Translations under genes and position numbers: made by a program
NCBI GenBank assembly: GCA_963969495.1
Contig: OZ018326.1
Coordinates: 153,512,306-153,576,305 of the forward strand
Reading direction: 5' to 3'
Source of the DNA: Ceratothoa steindachneri
Taxonomy: Eukaryota > Arthropoda > Malacostraca > Isopoda > Cymothoidae
DNA: 64,000 nucleotides
The notes under the pieces: model-generated
Database searches by the model: none
Told to the model about the DNA's origin: nothing
What the model saw: only the letters and a program-made list of their open reading frames with translations
Part shown: in pieces, positions 54,266-64,000 of the stretch
How positions within the stretch are numbered: position 1 is the stretch's first letter
Layout of the letters: each line of letters starts with the position of its first letter

Positions 54266-54925
54266 AACATAACATAACATAACATAACATAATTTTTATG
54301 GATAACAAAAGCCACAAGGGCCTATCAAAGGTCATCCGCACCTGTCAAAACCCACCCACAAAAAGCACCATCACCAGGGGAAGACAAAATCAATGTCCCC
54401 ACAATATAATATAACAGATGACAAAAGCCACAAGGGCTCATCATAGGTCATCCGAGTCAAACGGCCTCTTTTTTAAGGCACCCAAACTCCCAGGAAAACT
54501 ACATCCAGAGGATTGCGTCCAGAAACAAGGGTATCACCAATCAAGGCTTGTCAAGAACTAAATCATGCAGCTATAGATATATACAAACAATATTAATATA
54601 TACAAAACTTAGGAACCATCACAACCTTCCCATCCCATAAACTCATCCAACCTACTCTTAAATACATTTAAATTTGGACTACTTACTACCCTCCGCGGCA
54701 ATTTGTTCCAGAAGTCTACCACTCTATTGGTGAAAAAATATTTTCTTAAATCCAACCTACACTCTTGCTTTTTAATTTTCAAGTGGTAACCTCTAGTCCG
54801 ATTTCCATCATCTAACTCAAAAAACTTGCTAACATCCAATTTATCTATCCCAGAAATTTTTTTAAAGAGCTCAATCATATCCCCTCTCACACTCCTCCTT
54901 TCGAACGAGAACATATTTAATACCC
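54266..54925 (-). mobile_element. LINE family B 3' fragment (c)
   Basis: Reading minus: MFSFERRSVRGDMIELFKKI to WNKLPRRVVSSPNLNVFKSR, stop, 3' UTR with the GGATGAC-type hairpin and the (TTATG)n tail, which appears as ACATAACATAACATA at 54266-54290. It is 5' truncated where fragment d begins. Confidence 0.82.
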
Positions 54926-55373
54926 TCCATAGGATTGTGTCTGATCATGAATCTACGATATACAATTCGAACCATACCCAGGAATGTGTCAAAACCAAAG
55001 AGCATTATCATCAAGACTCATCAAAATCCAAATCAATCATAATATATAATAATAAAAAAACTGCATCCACAGAATGAGTCCAGAATACCCCTCAAAGTTA
55101 ACCCTCCCTCCCCATAAAATCATCTAATCTGCTTTTGGATACATTCAAGTTTGGACTGTCTACCGTCTCAGATGGCAAACTATTCCAATAATCTACCACT
55201 CTTTTGGTGAAAAAATATTTTCTAACATCCAACCTGCACCTCTGTTTTTTATTTTTTAAGTGGTGACTCCTAGTCCTATTACTACCTTCCAACTTAAATA
55301 ACTTGCTAAAATACAACTTATCCATCCCAGAGCAGATTTTAAAAAGCTCAATCATATCTCCCCTCACACATCT
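54926..55373 (-). mobile_element. LINE family B 3' fragment (d)
   Basis: Reading minus: VRGDMIELFKICSGMDKLYF to WNSLPSETVDSPNLNVSKSR, stop near 55098, then part of the 3' UTR. The terminal hairpin and tail are missing at the junction with fragment c. The 5' end abuts the tail of the long family B copy. Confidence 0.78.
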
Positions 55374-55673
55374 TAACATAACATAACATAATTTCATGGA
55401 TGACAAAAGCCACAAGGGCCTATCAAAGGTCATCCGCATCCATCAAATCCCACCCACATAATGCATCCATAGGATTTTGTCAGATCATGCATCTACAATA
55501 TACAATTTAACCTTCCATAGGAATGTCCAACCATGCATCTACAATATATAATTTAAAGCCTCCATAGGAGTCTGTCAAAAAAAAAATCAAAGTCCCCCAA
55601 AATATACAATAAAAAGAAACTGCATCCACAGGAATGAGTCAAGAAACATATCCACATACCAAAAAGTAAGAAA

Positions 55674-56408
55674 TTAACCCTCCATCCCCATATAATCATC
55701 CAATCTGCGCTTGAAAACATTCAAGTTTGGGCTGTCTACAGTCTCAGGTGGCAAACTATTCCAATAATCCACCACTCTGTTAGGGAAAAAAGATTTTCTA
55801 ACATCCAGTCTGCACCTCTGTTTTTTAATCTTTAAGTGGTGGCCTCTAGTTCTATTACTACCTTCTAACTCAAATAACTTGCTGAAATCCAACTTATCCA
55901 TCCCAGAAAAGATTTTAAAAAGCTCAATCATATCTCCCCTCACACACCTTCTTTCAAATGAAAACATATTTAATACCCTCAGCCTATCTTCATATTCAAG
56001 GTGCTTCAGAGATGGTATTATTTTTGTTGCCCTCCTTTGTACTGACTCTAATAAGTTTATATCATGTCTAAAATGTAGTGACCATGCCTGTATACAGTAC
56101 TCTAAATGTGGCCTGACATAAGAGTTGTATAGTTTAAGGATGACCTCCTTACTCTTGTATCTAACATTTCTTTTAATGTAACCTAGCACCCTATTTGCTC
56201 TATTTTTTGCCTCAATACACTGCTTTGAAAATTTCAGTGACCTATCTACTACTACTCCTAAGTCCTTCTCATCTTCAACTGAATTAAGCCAATACCCATC
56301 CATCTCATAGCTAAATTCCCTATTATCTCTCCCCATGTTAATAACTTTGCATTTATTAAGGTTAAAAGTCATCTGCCACTTCTGAGCCCAAGCTAACAAC
56401 TTATTTAA
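55674..56408 (-). pseudogene. LINE B ORF2, C-terminal third
   Basis: LNKLLAWAQKWQMTFNLNKC, DLGVVVDRSLKFSKQCIEAK, VRPHLEYCIQAWSLHFRHDI and WNSLPPETVDSPNLNVFKRR to the stop at 55674. This is the thumb and C-terminal domain of CR1-type RTs and the direct continuation of the 57581-59723 piece across the inserted block. The 3' UTR below it carries GGATGAC...GTCATCC and the tail. Confidence 0.87.
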
Positions 56409-57466
56409 GAACATAAGAAAAGAAGGAGACTGCAAAAGACCATTCATGGCCTACACTTGGCAGCTCCTGTTCCATTCAACACACAAAAGATTTCTTACCA
56501 GAGAAAAGTCATCAACATTGTCACCCTTTACAGGAGTTCGTCAGATCTAATCTACAATATACATAAAATGCATCCAGAGGATTATGTCCATTCATGCAAC
56601 CACAAAATATAATCTTCCCACTCCTTAGAAAAATATATACATATGTACATAAAAAAAAGTCAGTCCCATCTAGCAGCTTCATCCATATATTTATCTAATC
56701 TATTCTTAAAACTACCCAGAGAGGAGGCTTCTATCACATGCCTAGTGAGCCTATTCCATTCATCTACCAGACGATTTGTAAACCAATTCCTCCCAATCTC
56801 CTTCCTAAACCTATACTTATCAAGCTTAAACCCATTGCTACGTGTTCTGTCATGTTCACTAAGTATAAGAACCTTACCCAGATCCCCTTTATTATATCCT
56901 TTTACCCATTTGAAGACTTCAATCAATTCCCCTCTGACTCTTCTCCTTTCCAATGTATGTAGATTTAGTTTTCTGAGCCTTTCACCATAAGGTAAGTTCC
57001 TTAGCCCACCAATCATCTTTGTCATCCTTCTCTGCACAGACTCAAGCAAATCAATATCCTTCCTATAATATGGTGACCAAAATTGTACTGCATAGTCTAG
57101 ATGAGGCCTAACTAGCGCCAGATACAGTTTTAGAATGACTTCAGCACTCTTATTGCTTACACTCCTCCTAATGAATCCCAATATCCTATTAGCTTTATTC
57201 TTAGCATTTAGACATTGCTTTCTAGGACGAAGGTCTGAACTTACCAAAATACCCAAGTCTCTCTCACAATCAGTCCTCCCTAAAATTCTGCCATTTAATT
57301 TATAACTATTCAATGGATTATTTCTACCTATACTAAGTACACTACATTTGTCTATGTTAAACTTCATTTGCCATTTCTCGGCCCAATTGGACAGAATGGT
57401 CAATTCCTCCTGCATTACAACAGCATCAGAATCAGCCCTAATGGCCCTACCTAGCTTAGTAGGGCC
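56409..57466 (-). mobile_element. LINE family D 3' fragment inserted in LINE B
   Basis: An open frame of about 270 codons (from GPTKLGRAIRADSDAV at 57466 to DKYMDEAARWD at 56660) is the RT thumb and C terminus of another CR1-like LINE: WAEKWQMKFNIDKCSVLSIG, RDLGILVSSDLRPRKQCLNA, VRPHLDYAVQFWSPYYRKDI. The 3' UTR ends CTTTTCTTATGTT at 56409. No break occurs within the surviving part, so it is one of the younger insertions. Confidence 0.85.
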
Positions 57467-57580
57467 ATTAACATAACATAACATAACATAATTTAACGGA
57501 TGACAAAAGCCACAAGGGCCTATCAAAGGTCATCCGTATCCATCAAATCCCACCCATATAATGCATCCATAGGATTTTGT
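57467..57580 (-). mobile_element. LINE family B 3' UTR scrap
   Basis: The 114 bp contain the family B 3' hairpin (GGATGAC...GTCATCC) and tail only. It sits between the 5' end of fragment D and the interrupted ORF2 of the long copy, so it is an extreme 5'-truncated insertion. Confidence 0.75.
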
Positions 57581-59723
57581 CACCCTGCACTTTAAAGCTA
57601 CCCTCAACCTCTTTGACTACAGCTGCCAATTTAGTGTCATCAGCAAAAATTGACACTTTGCTATTTACACCTTGCCCAAGATCATTTACATAGATTATAA
57701 ATAATAAAGGGCCTAAAACTGATCCCTGAGGTACACCACTAATAACATTCCTCCACTCTGATCTCACTCCATTCAGTACAACTCTCTGTTTCCTATTTTT
57801 CAGCCATTCAGTTATCCAATTTAAAACGTTCCCACATATCCCATGCAGCTTTAATTTATGAACTAGTCTTCTATGTGGAACCTTATCAAATGCTTTGCTG
57901 AAATCTAAGTAGATCACATCGACTTTCTCACCCCTATCTAATTCTTTAGTTACATAATCCATAAAATACAGTAAATTAGTTAAACACGATCTATCTTTTC
58001 TAAAACCATGCTGAGCATCATTAATTAACCTGCTACTCTCTAGATGATCAGAAATTCCCTTCTTAACCATCTTCTCAAGAATTTTACAGACTATAGAAGT
58101 TAAGCTTACTGGTCTAAAGTTATTTGGATCCTCTTTGCTTCCCTTTTTAAAAATTGGCACTACATTTGCCAAGTTCCAATCATTTGGTATTTCTCTAGAC
58201 TCTAGTGATCTAATAAATATCTTCTCAAGAGCTTTCTGCAATACTTTCTACACCTTCTTTGAGTATCCTAGAATGAATGTTATCAGGGCCAGATGCCTTA
58301 CTAGTATTTAACTGCATTATAAGCCCTTTAATTTCTTCTCTGTTTATATTAATAGAATTTATCACTACTTCCCTTGACCTAGAATTATCATCAATTAATC
58401 TAAATGGTTTCTCTTCTGTGAATACTGAAGCAAAATGATCATTAAGGACCTCTACTATTTCCTCATCAGATTCTCTCAAAACCTCTTCATATTTAATAGG
58501 CCCTATTTTATCACTGTTAGATTTATTATCGATTCTATAATAGCTAAAGAATTTTTTAGGATCTTTATTATTATTTTTAGCTAAATTAATTTCTGCTGTC
58601 CTTTTGGTCTTCTTAATAATCTTATTTAGTTCATTTCTGGTTGACCTATAATGGTTTAAATTATCTAAACTACTCTCACTTTGTAATCTCTGGTATGCCC
58701 TTTTTTTCTCTGAAACTTTATTAGCTATTTCTTGATTCCACCATAATGGTTTCCTACATTTCTTCCTAATAGACTTCATCGGGATACACTGTTCCTGAAC
58801 CATGTTTAATATAGTCTTAAAAATATCCCACATCTCATAAGTATTCTTTCCATGGAATTCTATATCCCACCTAATCTGATTTACCATGCCGCGTAATTTA
58901 TCGTAATCTCCCCTATAAAAATTTGGAATTTTTGTGGAGTTTGTCATTGTTCTACCCTTAACTATTTACATATTAAACCGAACCATCTGATGATCACTGT
59001 TTCCCAATGATTCCCCTACACTCAATCCTTGAACTAAGTGATCATCATTTGAAAGAATTAGATCTAATATATTGGCACCCTTTGTTGGCTTATTAACAAA
59101 TTGGGTCAAAAATTTATCCTCAAAACACTCCATAAACTTACAACTTGCTCTATCTCTACCTATCATATTTTCCCAGTCTACAGAAGTTGAATTAAAGTCA
59201 CCCAGAATAACTGTATCTTCTTTGCATCCTTTACTTATTTCCCTAATCATTAACTCATCGATGCAATCAGTCTGTCCCGGTGGTCTATAAAAAGCTCCCA
59301 GGTGTATTTTCCTATTTTTACCAACCTTAATATCTATCCATAATGATTCTCCTTCTCCTTGCTTTATAGAGTTATTTAGATTTGAAGAAATGCTATTTCT
59401 ATATAAATAATCAACCCACCACCAGTCCTATCTCTCCTTTGACTAATGTACATAGTATAACTTTCTAGTTCAAATTCACTGACATTATCATTAAATATAT
59501 TTTCATTAACCCATGATTCAACTATACATATTATATCTATATCTTCATGAATGATATAACTAAATAATTCATCCCTCTTATTTCTAAGACTACAAGCATT
59601 TGTGTAAAGACAACTCAGCCCACCTATCCCTGAAGCACCTGAGGGCCTATCTCCTCGGCATCTCCTTTCTCTCCTTCCCTGACCCTGTACTCTTGTATTT
59701 CCCTGACCACTATCACTACTCAA
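57581..59723 (-). pseudogene. LINE B ORF2: endonuclease and RT, N-terminal two thirds
   Basis: Endonuclease: LSCLYTNACSLRNKRDELFS, IICIVESWVNE, then after a frameshift VILGDFNSTSVDWENM and LGNSDHQMVRFNM. A TAA at 58966-58968 and a frameshift near 58235 follow. RT: NFRPVSLTSIVCKILEKM, AQHGFRKDRSCLTNLLYF, YLDFSKAFDKVPHRR (motif A), SGVPQGSVLGPLLFI (motif B), IFADDTKLA (motif C). All catalytic residues survive, but four breaks prevent translation. The frame ends at the inserted block at 57580. Confidence 0.87.
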
Positions 59724-59828
59724 GTAATTTTACCCTAAAGCACTTCCATTAGCCTGCTACCTTCTACAAATCTGTGTTTGCTTCCTATCCCTGCCTCACT
59801 TTGAGCCATAAAATTTCCCTGACCACTA

Positions 59829-60821
59829 TCAAAACCTAGTTTCCCGCCACAAAACCTCAACCCCATCTCGGCTCAGATGGAGTCCATCCATCGCATACAA
59901 ATCCTTATTCCCATAAAACCCACTCCAAACATCTACAAACACCAATCCTGACTCCTCGCACAAACCTTTCACATATTCATTCAACCCCATTGCACGAGAC
60001 AACCATTCCATCGCCACATCCATTCTCGCAAGCACACCTGAAACAACGCCTTTTACTCTACTTTCACACATCCTTTCAATCAGCCTTTTATACCGCTGTC
60101 ATAACTCGCAAGTACCCACCATCTTTACATCGTTTACTCCGACATGTGTAATCACAACTGCTTCCCTCTCACACCCAGATACCAACCTATCATACCTCTC
60201 ACACACATCATTCACACCAGCACCCGGCAGACAAACTCTCACTCCCTTCCATTTACTTTCACTCAACTTCCTATCTAAATACCTAATCTGAGAGTCACCA
60301 ATCACAATCACCTCAGTCATTCTCCTATTCTCTCTAGGCCTAGTATTACCCTCCCTCCTGCTCTCACTCACTTGACCTCCTATTCTACTTTCAGGCACGG
60401 CCACACCAGACAAATCTCTTTCAAATTCTTCCTCTCTCAGGGCATCAAATCTGTTATTTAGCCTAACAGGTTCCATGTCCCTCTCATTCACACACCTAAC
60501 CTGTCCTAACTTATCTATTCTGTTCACCTTCACCCACCACTCATCATCACTTACTGCTTTCTCTCCAGTCCCTGTTCTAGGCCTAACTTCCTCCCTCCTG
60601 GTCCCAATCTGACTCTTCAAACGTTCACTTGCATCTCTTCTCACTTCAGACACTAAATCATTCAGTCTCAAGCATTCCGCACGTAATCGACTCACCTCCT
60701 CAGTCAAAGCACATACACGGCACTCAGACACATTCACTCTCTTCTCTACACCACAGACATCGCACACTACATACACACTACTTTCAAAAGGCATAATCTC
60801 TACATCCAAACAGTCAGCCAT
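59829..60821 (-). pseudogene. LINE B ORF1: zinc finger, coiled coil, SGNH esterase
   Basis: ATG 60821 starts MADCLDVEIMPFESSVYVVC with CDVCG...CRVC, a compact Cys motif, then a coiled coil (LTEEVSRLRAECLRLNDLVS), a charged linker and the esterase: IGDSQIRYLD (nucleophile Ser), HVGVND (GxND) and DGLHLSRDG (Asp-His). A single in-frame TGA at 60099-60101 splits it; the remainder continues in the same frame to 59829. The open frame also extends 24 codons upstream with a hydrophobic stretch, but the Met before ADCLD fits family ORF1 starts better. Confidence 0.85.
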
Positions 60822-61104
60822 ACTTAAACAAGAACAATAATAGAAACAAAAACTTACAAACAACAAGAATTTGACCCGAATTTGTGCGAGCAAGTTTAAA
60901 TCCTGCTAATCAAGATGGCCACCGAAGTAAACAAAAGTCACTTTTTCACCAAAACAAAATAACCACAATTTAACTTTGTTATATTAACCAACCAAATATA
61001 TGATCTAATAACTTAATATTTATGTTTATGTCACACACCAAAGTATATCAAATAATCAAAATATTCTGAGAGCTCTACGAAACACGTGCTACCTGTTCGA
61101 AGGT

Positions 61105-61175
61105 CAGTCTCTCAAATGAGAACATATTTAGTACCCTTAGTCTATCTTCATATTCAAGGTGCTTCAGCGAAGGTA
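61105..61175 (-). mobile_element. LINE family B scrap
   Basis: Minus strand reads IPSLKHLEYEDRLRVLNMFS FER-like text, the ORF2 segment just before the start of fragment c at 54925, with about 20 bp overlapping it. It may be the other side of an older copy into which the long LINE B inserted. Confidence 0.6.
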
Positions 61176-61179
61176 TTAT

Positions 61180-61212
61180 TATAAAACCCAGTTATTTTAA
61201 CTGGGTTTTATA
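61180..61212. repeat. perfect 15-bp hairpin
   Basis: TATAAAACCCAGTTA, loop TTT, TAACTGGGTTTTATA. The exact palindrome lies between LINE B and the Tc1-like gene and may be a transposon end or a terminal foldback. Confidence 0.8.
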
Positions 61213-61452
61213 GTCTTATATGGCAGTGTCAGGCAATACAGAGAGAAAATGTATGGCAACACTGACACAATCACTGCATCATCTTGTGAGAGCTCAGTAG
61301 TAGTCTTGCATTTGCATGGGAAGGTGTGTGTTTGGGACATTTCTGACCTTTTATTTGGCTGTGATTACTTTAGTTCTATGTATTTGTTTATTTATTTTTT
61401 AAACCAACACCATTTTTTCAGCTTTCAGAATAGTTTATGCAATTGAGTAGAG

Positions 61453-62265
61453 ATGGGCAAAGTTAGTGATTTGAGTCCTCAAAAGGTTGGACAGATTAGT
61501 GTTTTATTGAAAGAAAGTACATTCAAACAGAAAGAAATGGCTAATAAACTTGGAGTTTCAACTTAAATGGTCAGTAATATTGAGAAGAAATTGGAATATG
61601 GCCACAGTTTGGAATCAAATAGAGTGAGAAAATGTGCTAGACACAAGAAAACAACACTGAGGATGGACAGGAAAATAATTAAAATGGCAATAAACAACAG
61701 AAGAGCATCTTGCAGAATGATTAGCAATGAACTGGCAGCAGAAGGCATTACCATTGCCCGAAGGACAATAAACAAGAGACTATTGGAAGCTGGACTAAAA
61801 GTATATCGTCCCAGAAAAAAGCCACGATTCACTGACAAGATGAAGCAGACTCATAAGGCCTGGGCGCAGGCTCATGTTGATTGGACTTCTGAGCATTGGA
61901 AGCAGGTAAGAGTTGAACATACATTATTTAATTACTCTATTACACTATTACTCGATATTCTATTGCTTCCATTACTTTCTTTAGCTGTTCAACGCCTTAT
62001 TTTGTGCTCTGTATTGTTGCAGGTTGTGTTTTCTGATGAGTCCACCGTTGCTGTGCTCGATATTCTATTGCTTCCATTGCTTTCTTTAGCTGTTCAACGC
62101 ATTATTTTGTGCTTCATATTGTTGCAGGTTGTGTTTACTGATGAGTCCACCATTGCTGTGCTTGACGACCGTATGCAGAATGTAAGAAGGCGAGTAGATG
62201 AGCAATTTAAACCAGGGTTGAAAAAATATTATATAAAAACAACTTTACAATATTTTGAAATTTAA
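61453..62265 (+). pseudogene. Tc1-like transposase, 3' truncated, with intron
   Basis: ATG 61453 begins MGKVSDLSPQKVGQISVLLK; a TAA at 61564-61566 interrupts LGVST-MVSNIEKKL; then CRMISNELAAEGITIARRTI and VYRPRKKPRFTDKMKQ, the two-HTH paired-like domain of Tc1 transposases. After HWKQ a consensus donor G|GTAAGAG (61906) opens an intron with acceptors TTGCAG at 62021 and 62126. The next exon has VVFSDEST, the first catalytic Asp, then LDDRMQNVRRRVDEQFKPG. The other catalytic residues are absent. Introns are unusual in Tc1 genes. Confidence 0.75.
61951..62160 (+). repeat. 105-bp tandem duplication across an intron acceptor
   Basis: Units 61951-62055 and 62056-62160 both carry CTCGATATTCTATTGCTTCC, the pyrimidine-rich intron end, the TTGCAG acceptor and the first 35 bp of the next exon. 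105 is divisible by three, so the frame running through is kept. A few differences between units show it is not very recent. Confidence 0.88.
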
Positions 62266-62351
62266 TGAACTTCAAGACAACTAGATAGGATACACTAGGA
62301 TACAATATTTTCCAACAAATATAGTAACATTTCATTTATCTGTAATTTCAG
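62266..62351. other. junction between Tc1-like and hAT remnants
   Basis: Short AT-rich sequence with two near-copies of aggatacacta/aggatacaata (62287-62310). It ends with the hAT exon acceptor TTTCAG. Confidence 0.4.
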
Positions 62352-63935
62352 GTTTTTGCTGTTTGTACAGATAATGAAAACAAAATGATCAGAATGAAGG
62401 AGTTGCTCAACACAGAATTTCCTGAACTGTTAACATATGGGTGCAGTGCACACTATATTAACCTTCTTGAGAAAGAGAGCAGCACCTCATCTATTATGAA
62501 GCATGTTGTAGAAGTTCAGAAATGTTTCAGGAACACACATCGACTTCATGTGAGTACACTAAATGCAAAAAATTATATATAATTAAGGTTAACTAAATTT
62601 TTTAAATCATCTATCTTTACCTATGAATAGCAGCACAAATCCTTATAGTTATTAGTAATTAGTTGAAGATTTCAAATAAGCAATATACATTGTGTATTTT
62701 AAATTTGACAGGGATGGTTAAGGGAGAAGGGAGGTGCTGCACCTCAAATACCAAATGACACACACTGGAATAGTCAAGTAAAGTGTTTGGAAACATACAA
62801 GGAAAACTATGCTAACATGGTGAAGAAATTCCAGCTAACCTTGGAAAATCATTGACAATGTTGCTATCTCAAGAGCAGCATCAAATCTTTTGTCTCAACT
62901 TCAAATGTTTGAGAAAGCACTAAATAAAGTAAAATTAAACACATAGCTACTCCTAGTTAAACAGATTCTCTCTCATCAGCCTAATTTTTAAGATATTCAT
63001 CATAATCAAGTTTACACTGCTTAATATTAATATGCATCAAGAACTATCTAGCTATAAATTAATACATATTAATGTTTTTCAAAGATACAAAGTGACTCTT
63101 GTCATTTTTCTGATGCTGTCCATGAGTGGATTGAATTAATGAAAAATAAAGAACTACAAATGCATAGCACAGCGATTAAGGCACACTTCAAAGCTGCCAT
63201 GGAACCATTTCACTTCCTAGCATACATGACAGATCCTCGATACATGGGTAAAAAATTTAAATACTTTTGATATACATTACTCATACTGTCATACATGTAA
63301 TTAAATTTTACAAGGTTATTGAAAAATGCAAATTAGTACATAATAATTGTAGGACATCTATTATTTCAAGTTTCATATTCTTTCTACAGGGTCAGAGAAT
63401 CATCTTACTCCAGAGCATAAGAATGAGGCTGAAGAATGGCTGCAAAATAGACACCCTGAATACATGGCTGGACTTGTGAATTTCAAACTGAGAGATACTA
63501 ACATTTTCCCAGCACACATTTTTAGTACTAACATACTCAGTTCAGTAACACCTCAGAAATGGTGGATATTAATTGGCTTGAAGGCAGTAAAGCAAGTTCA
63601 AGAAACAAGCCAGAAGCTTCCTGGAGGATTCTACAAATTCTTTTCAGACCTCCATTCTTGTCCAGCAAGTTCAAGAAACAAGCCAGAAGCTTCCTGGAGG
63701 ATTCTACAAATTCTTTTCAGACCTCCATTCTTGTCCAGCAAGTTCAAGAAACAAGCCAGAAGCTTCCTGGAGGATTCTGCAAATTCTTTTCAGACCTCCA
63801 TTCTTGTCCAGCAAGCTCAGGCTCTATAGAGCGCATTTTCTCAACTTTTGGTCTGGTTTGGAATGATGTTAGGAACAGGTTAAGTGCTTAAAAAGCACAG
63901 AAATTAGTGAAAATTTATAGGCATTTGAGGAGGAA
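62352..63935 (+). pseudogene. hAT transposase, 3' exons
   Basis: Exons follow splice-like sites: 62352 to about 62549 (VFAVCTDNENKMIRMKELLN, YGCSAHYINLLEKES; donor CAT|GTGAGT), 62712 on (LREKGGAAPQIPNDTHWNSQ), about 63088 to 63247 (HFSDAVHEWIELMKNKELQM, FLAYMTDPRYMG) and 63391 on (LTPEHKNEAEEWLQNRHPEY). The end holds SSGSIERIFSTFGLVWNDVR and NRLSA, the hAT C-terminal dimerisation motif. The N-terminal zinc-finger part and the first catalytic block are missing upstream, and a TAA follows NRLSA at 63889. The element would move by cut and paste; this copy is broken. Confidence 0.83.
63592..63810 (+). repeat. 73-bp tandem triplication inside the hAT gene
   Basis: Units begin at 63592, 63665 and 63738, each GCAAGTTCAAGAAACAAGCC through CATTCTTGTCCA; a fourth start at 63811 (GCAAGCTCAG) leads out. 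Because 73 is not a multiple of three, each unit is read in a different frame (QETSQKLPGG, NKPEASWR, KKQARSFLED). The units are almost identical, so the expansion is young. Confidence 0.92.
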
Positions 63936-64000
63936 TTGAGAATTTCAATTATACTAAATCAGGTTAACAGCAAAGGATAATACTTCTTGAAATTAATGAA

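Larger units (their letters stand above)
55374..61104 (-). mobile_element. LINE family B, near-complete copy, interrupted
   Basis: From 61104 down: 5' UTR, ORF1 (60821-59829), ORF2 endonuclease and RT (59723-57581), a 1,172-bp interruption (56409-57580), the rest of ORF2 (56408-55674) and the 3' UTR with tail AACATAACATAACATAA at 55374. The two ORF2 pieces join as KVQGD then LNKLLAWAQKWQ, which restores the family order. CR1-like. All frames contain breaks. Confidence 0.85.

Noticed and set aside
59843..59849. A GGGAAAC heptamer near the end of LINE B ORF1 as a second frameshift site
   Set aside because: It is not in the required reading phase (read as GG GAA AC) and ORF2 of family B starts in the same frame as ORF1, so no -1 shift is implied.

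Overview
This is animal nuclear DNA, most likely arthropod. I found no host gene. It is AT-rich, carries many long (AT)n and (CT)n arrays, shows intron-type splice sites, and is built almost entirely from transposable elements, most of them broken and many nested. The element mix (CR1-like LINEs whose ORF1 carries an SGNH esterase domain, a Penelope-like element, Harbinger, mariner, Tc1, hAT and Gypsy) with extreme dinucleotide expansion would suit a crustacean or chelicerate; that assignment is inference.

Layout. 1-0.7 kb: mariner pseudogene (minus). 0.8-3.2 kb: small repeats and an inverted repeat flanked by (AT)n. 3.2-11.0 kb: LINE family A, copy A1 (complete, both ORFs open) and copy A2 (5' truncated, one nonsense codon and one frameshift) separated by (CT)n. 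11.9-18.5 kb: a decayed PIF/Harbinger element with its MADF gene and its transposase interlocked on opposite strands, invaded by a 1.5 kb mariner-type non-coding element and by LINE copy A3. 20.7-21.7 kb: internally deleted mariner. 21.8-22.2 kb: Gypsy LTR end, primer-binding site and gag start. 23.6-28.5 kb: I/Jockey-like LINE E. 29.0-33.0 kb: Penelope-like element with inverted LTRs and hammerhead-like cores, split by element H1. 33.2-35.7 kb: LTR scrap and LINE F (minus). 36.7-42.2 kb: RNase H-bearing LINE G, split by a 1.6 kb solo LTR. 44.3-50.6 kb: hAT-type MITE next to a Gypsy element whose 5' LTR holds two oppositely oriented H elements. 50.85-51.1 kb: perfect MITE. 51.9-61.2 kb: LINE family B copies nested with a second deleted mariner and LINEs C and D. 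61.2-64 kb: Tc1-like and hAT transposase genes with internal tandem duplications.

The most interesting signal is at the ORF1/ORF2 junction of LINE A. A1 and A2 both carry the heptamer GGGAAAC in the ORF1 frame, a 10-nt spacer, and then a stem-loop whose paired bases co-vary between copies. ORF2 lies exactly in the -1 frame, with its endonuclease beginning upstream of any ATG. This is the layout of a programmed -1 frameshift that would yield an ORF1-ORF2 fusion. Secondary highlights are element family H (excising H1 plus one 4-bp repeat puts the Penelope reading frame back in register), the shared internal deletion in two mariner copies, and the interlocked Harbinger genes.
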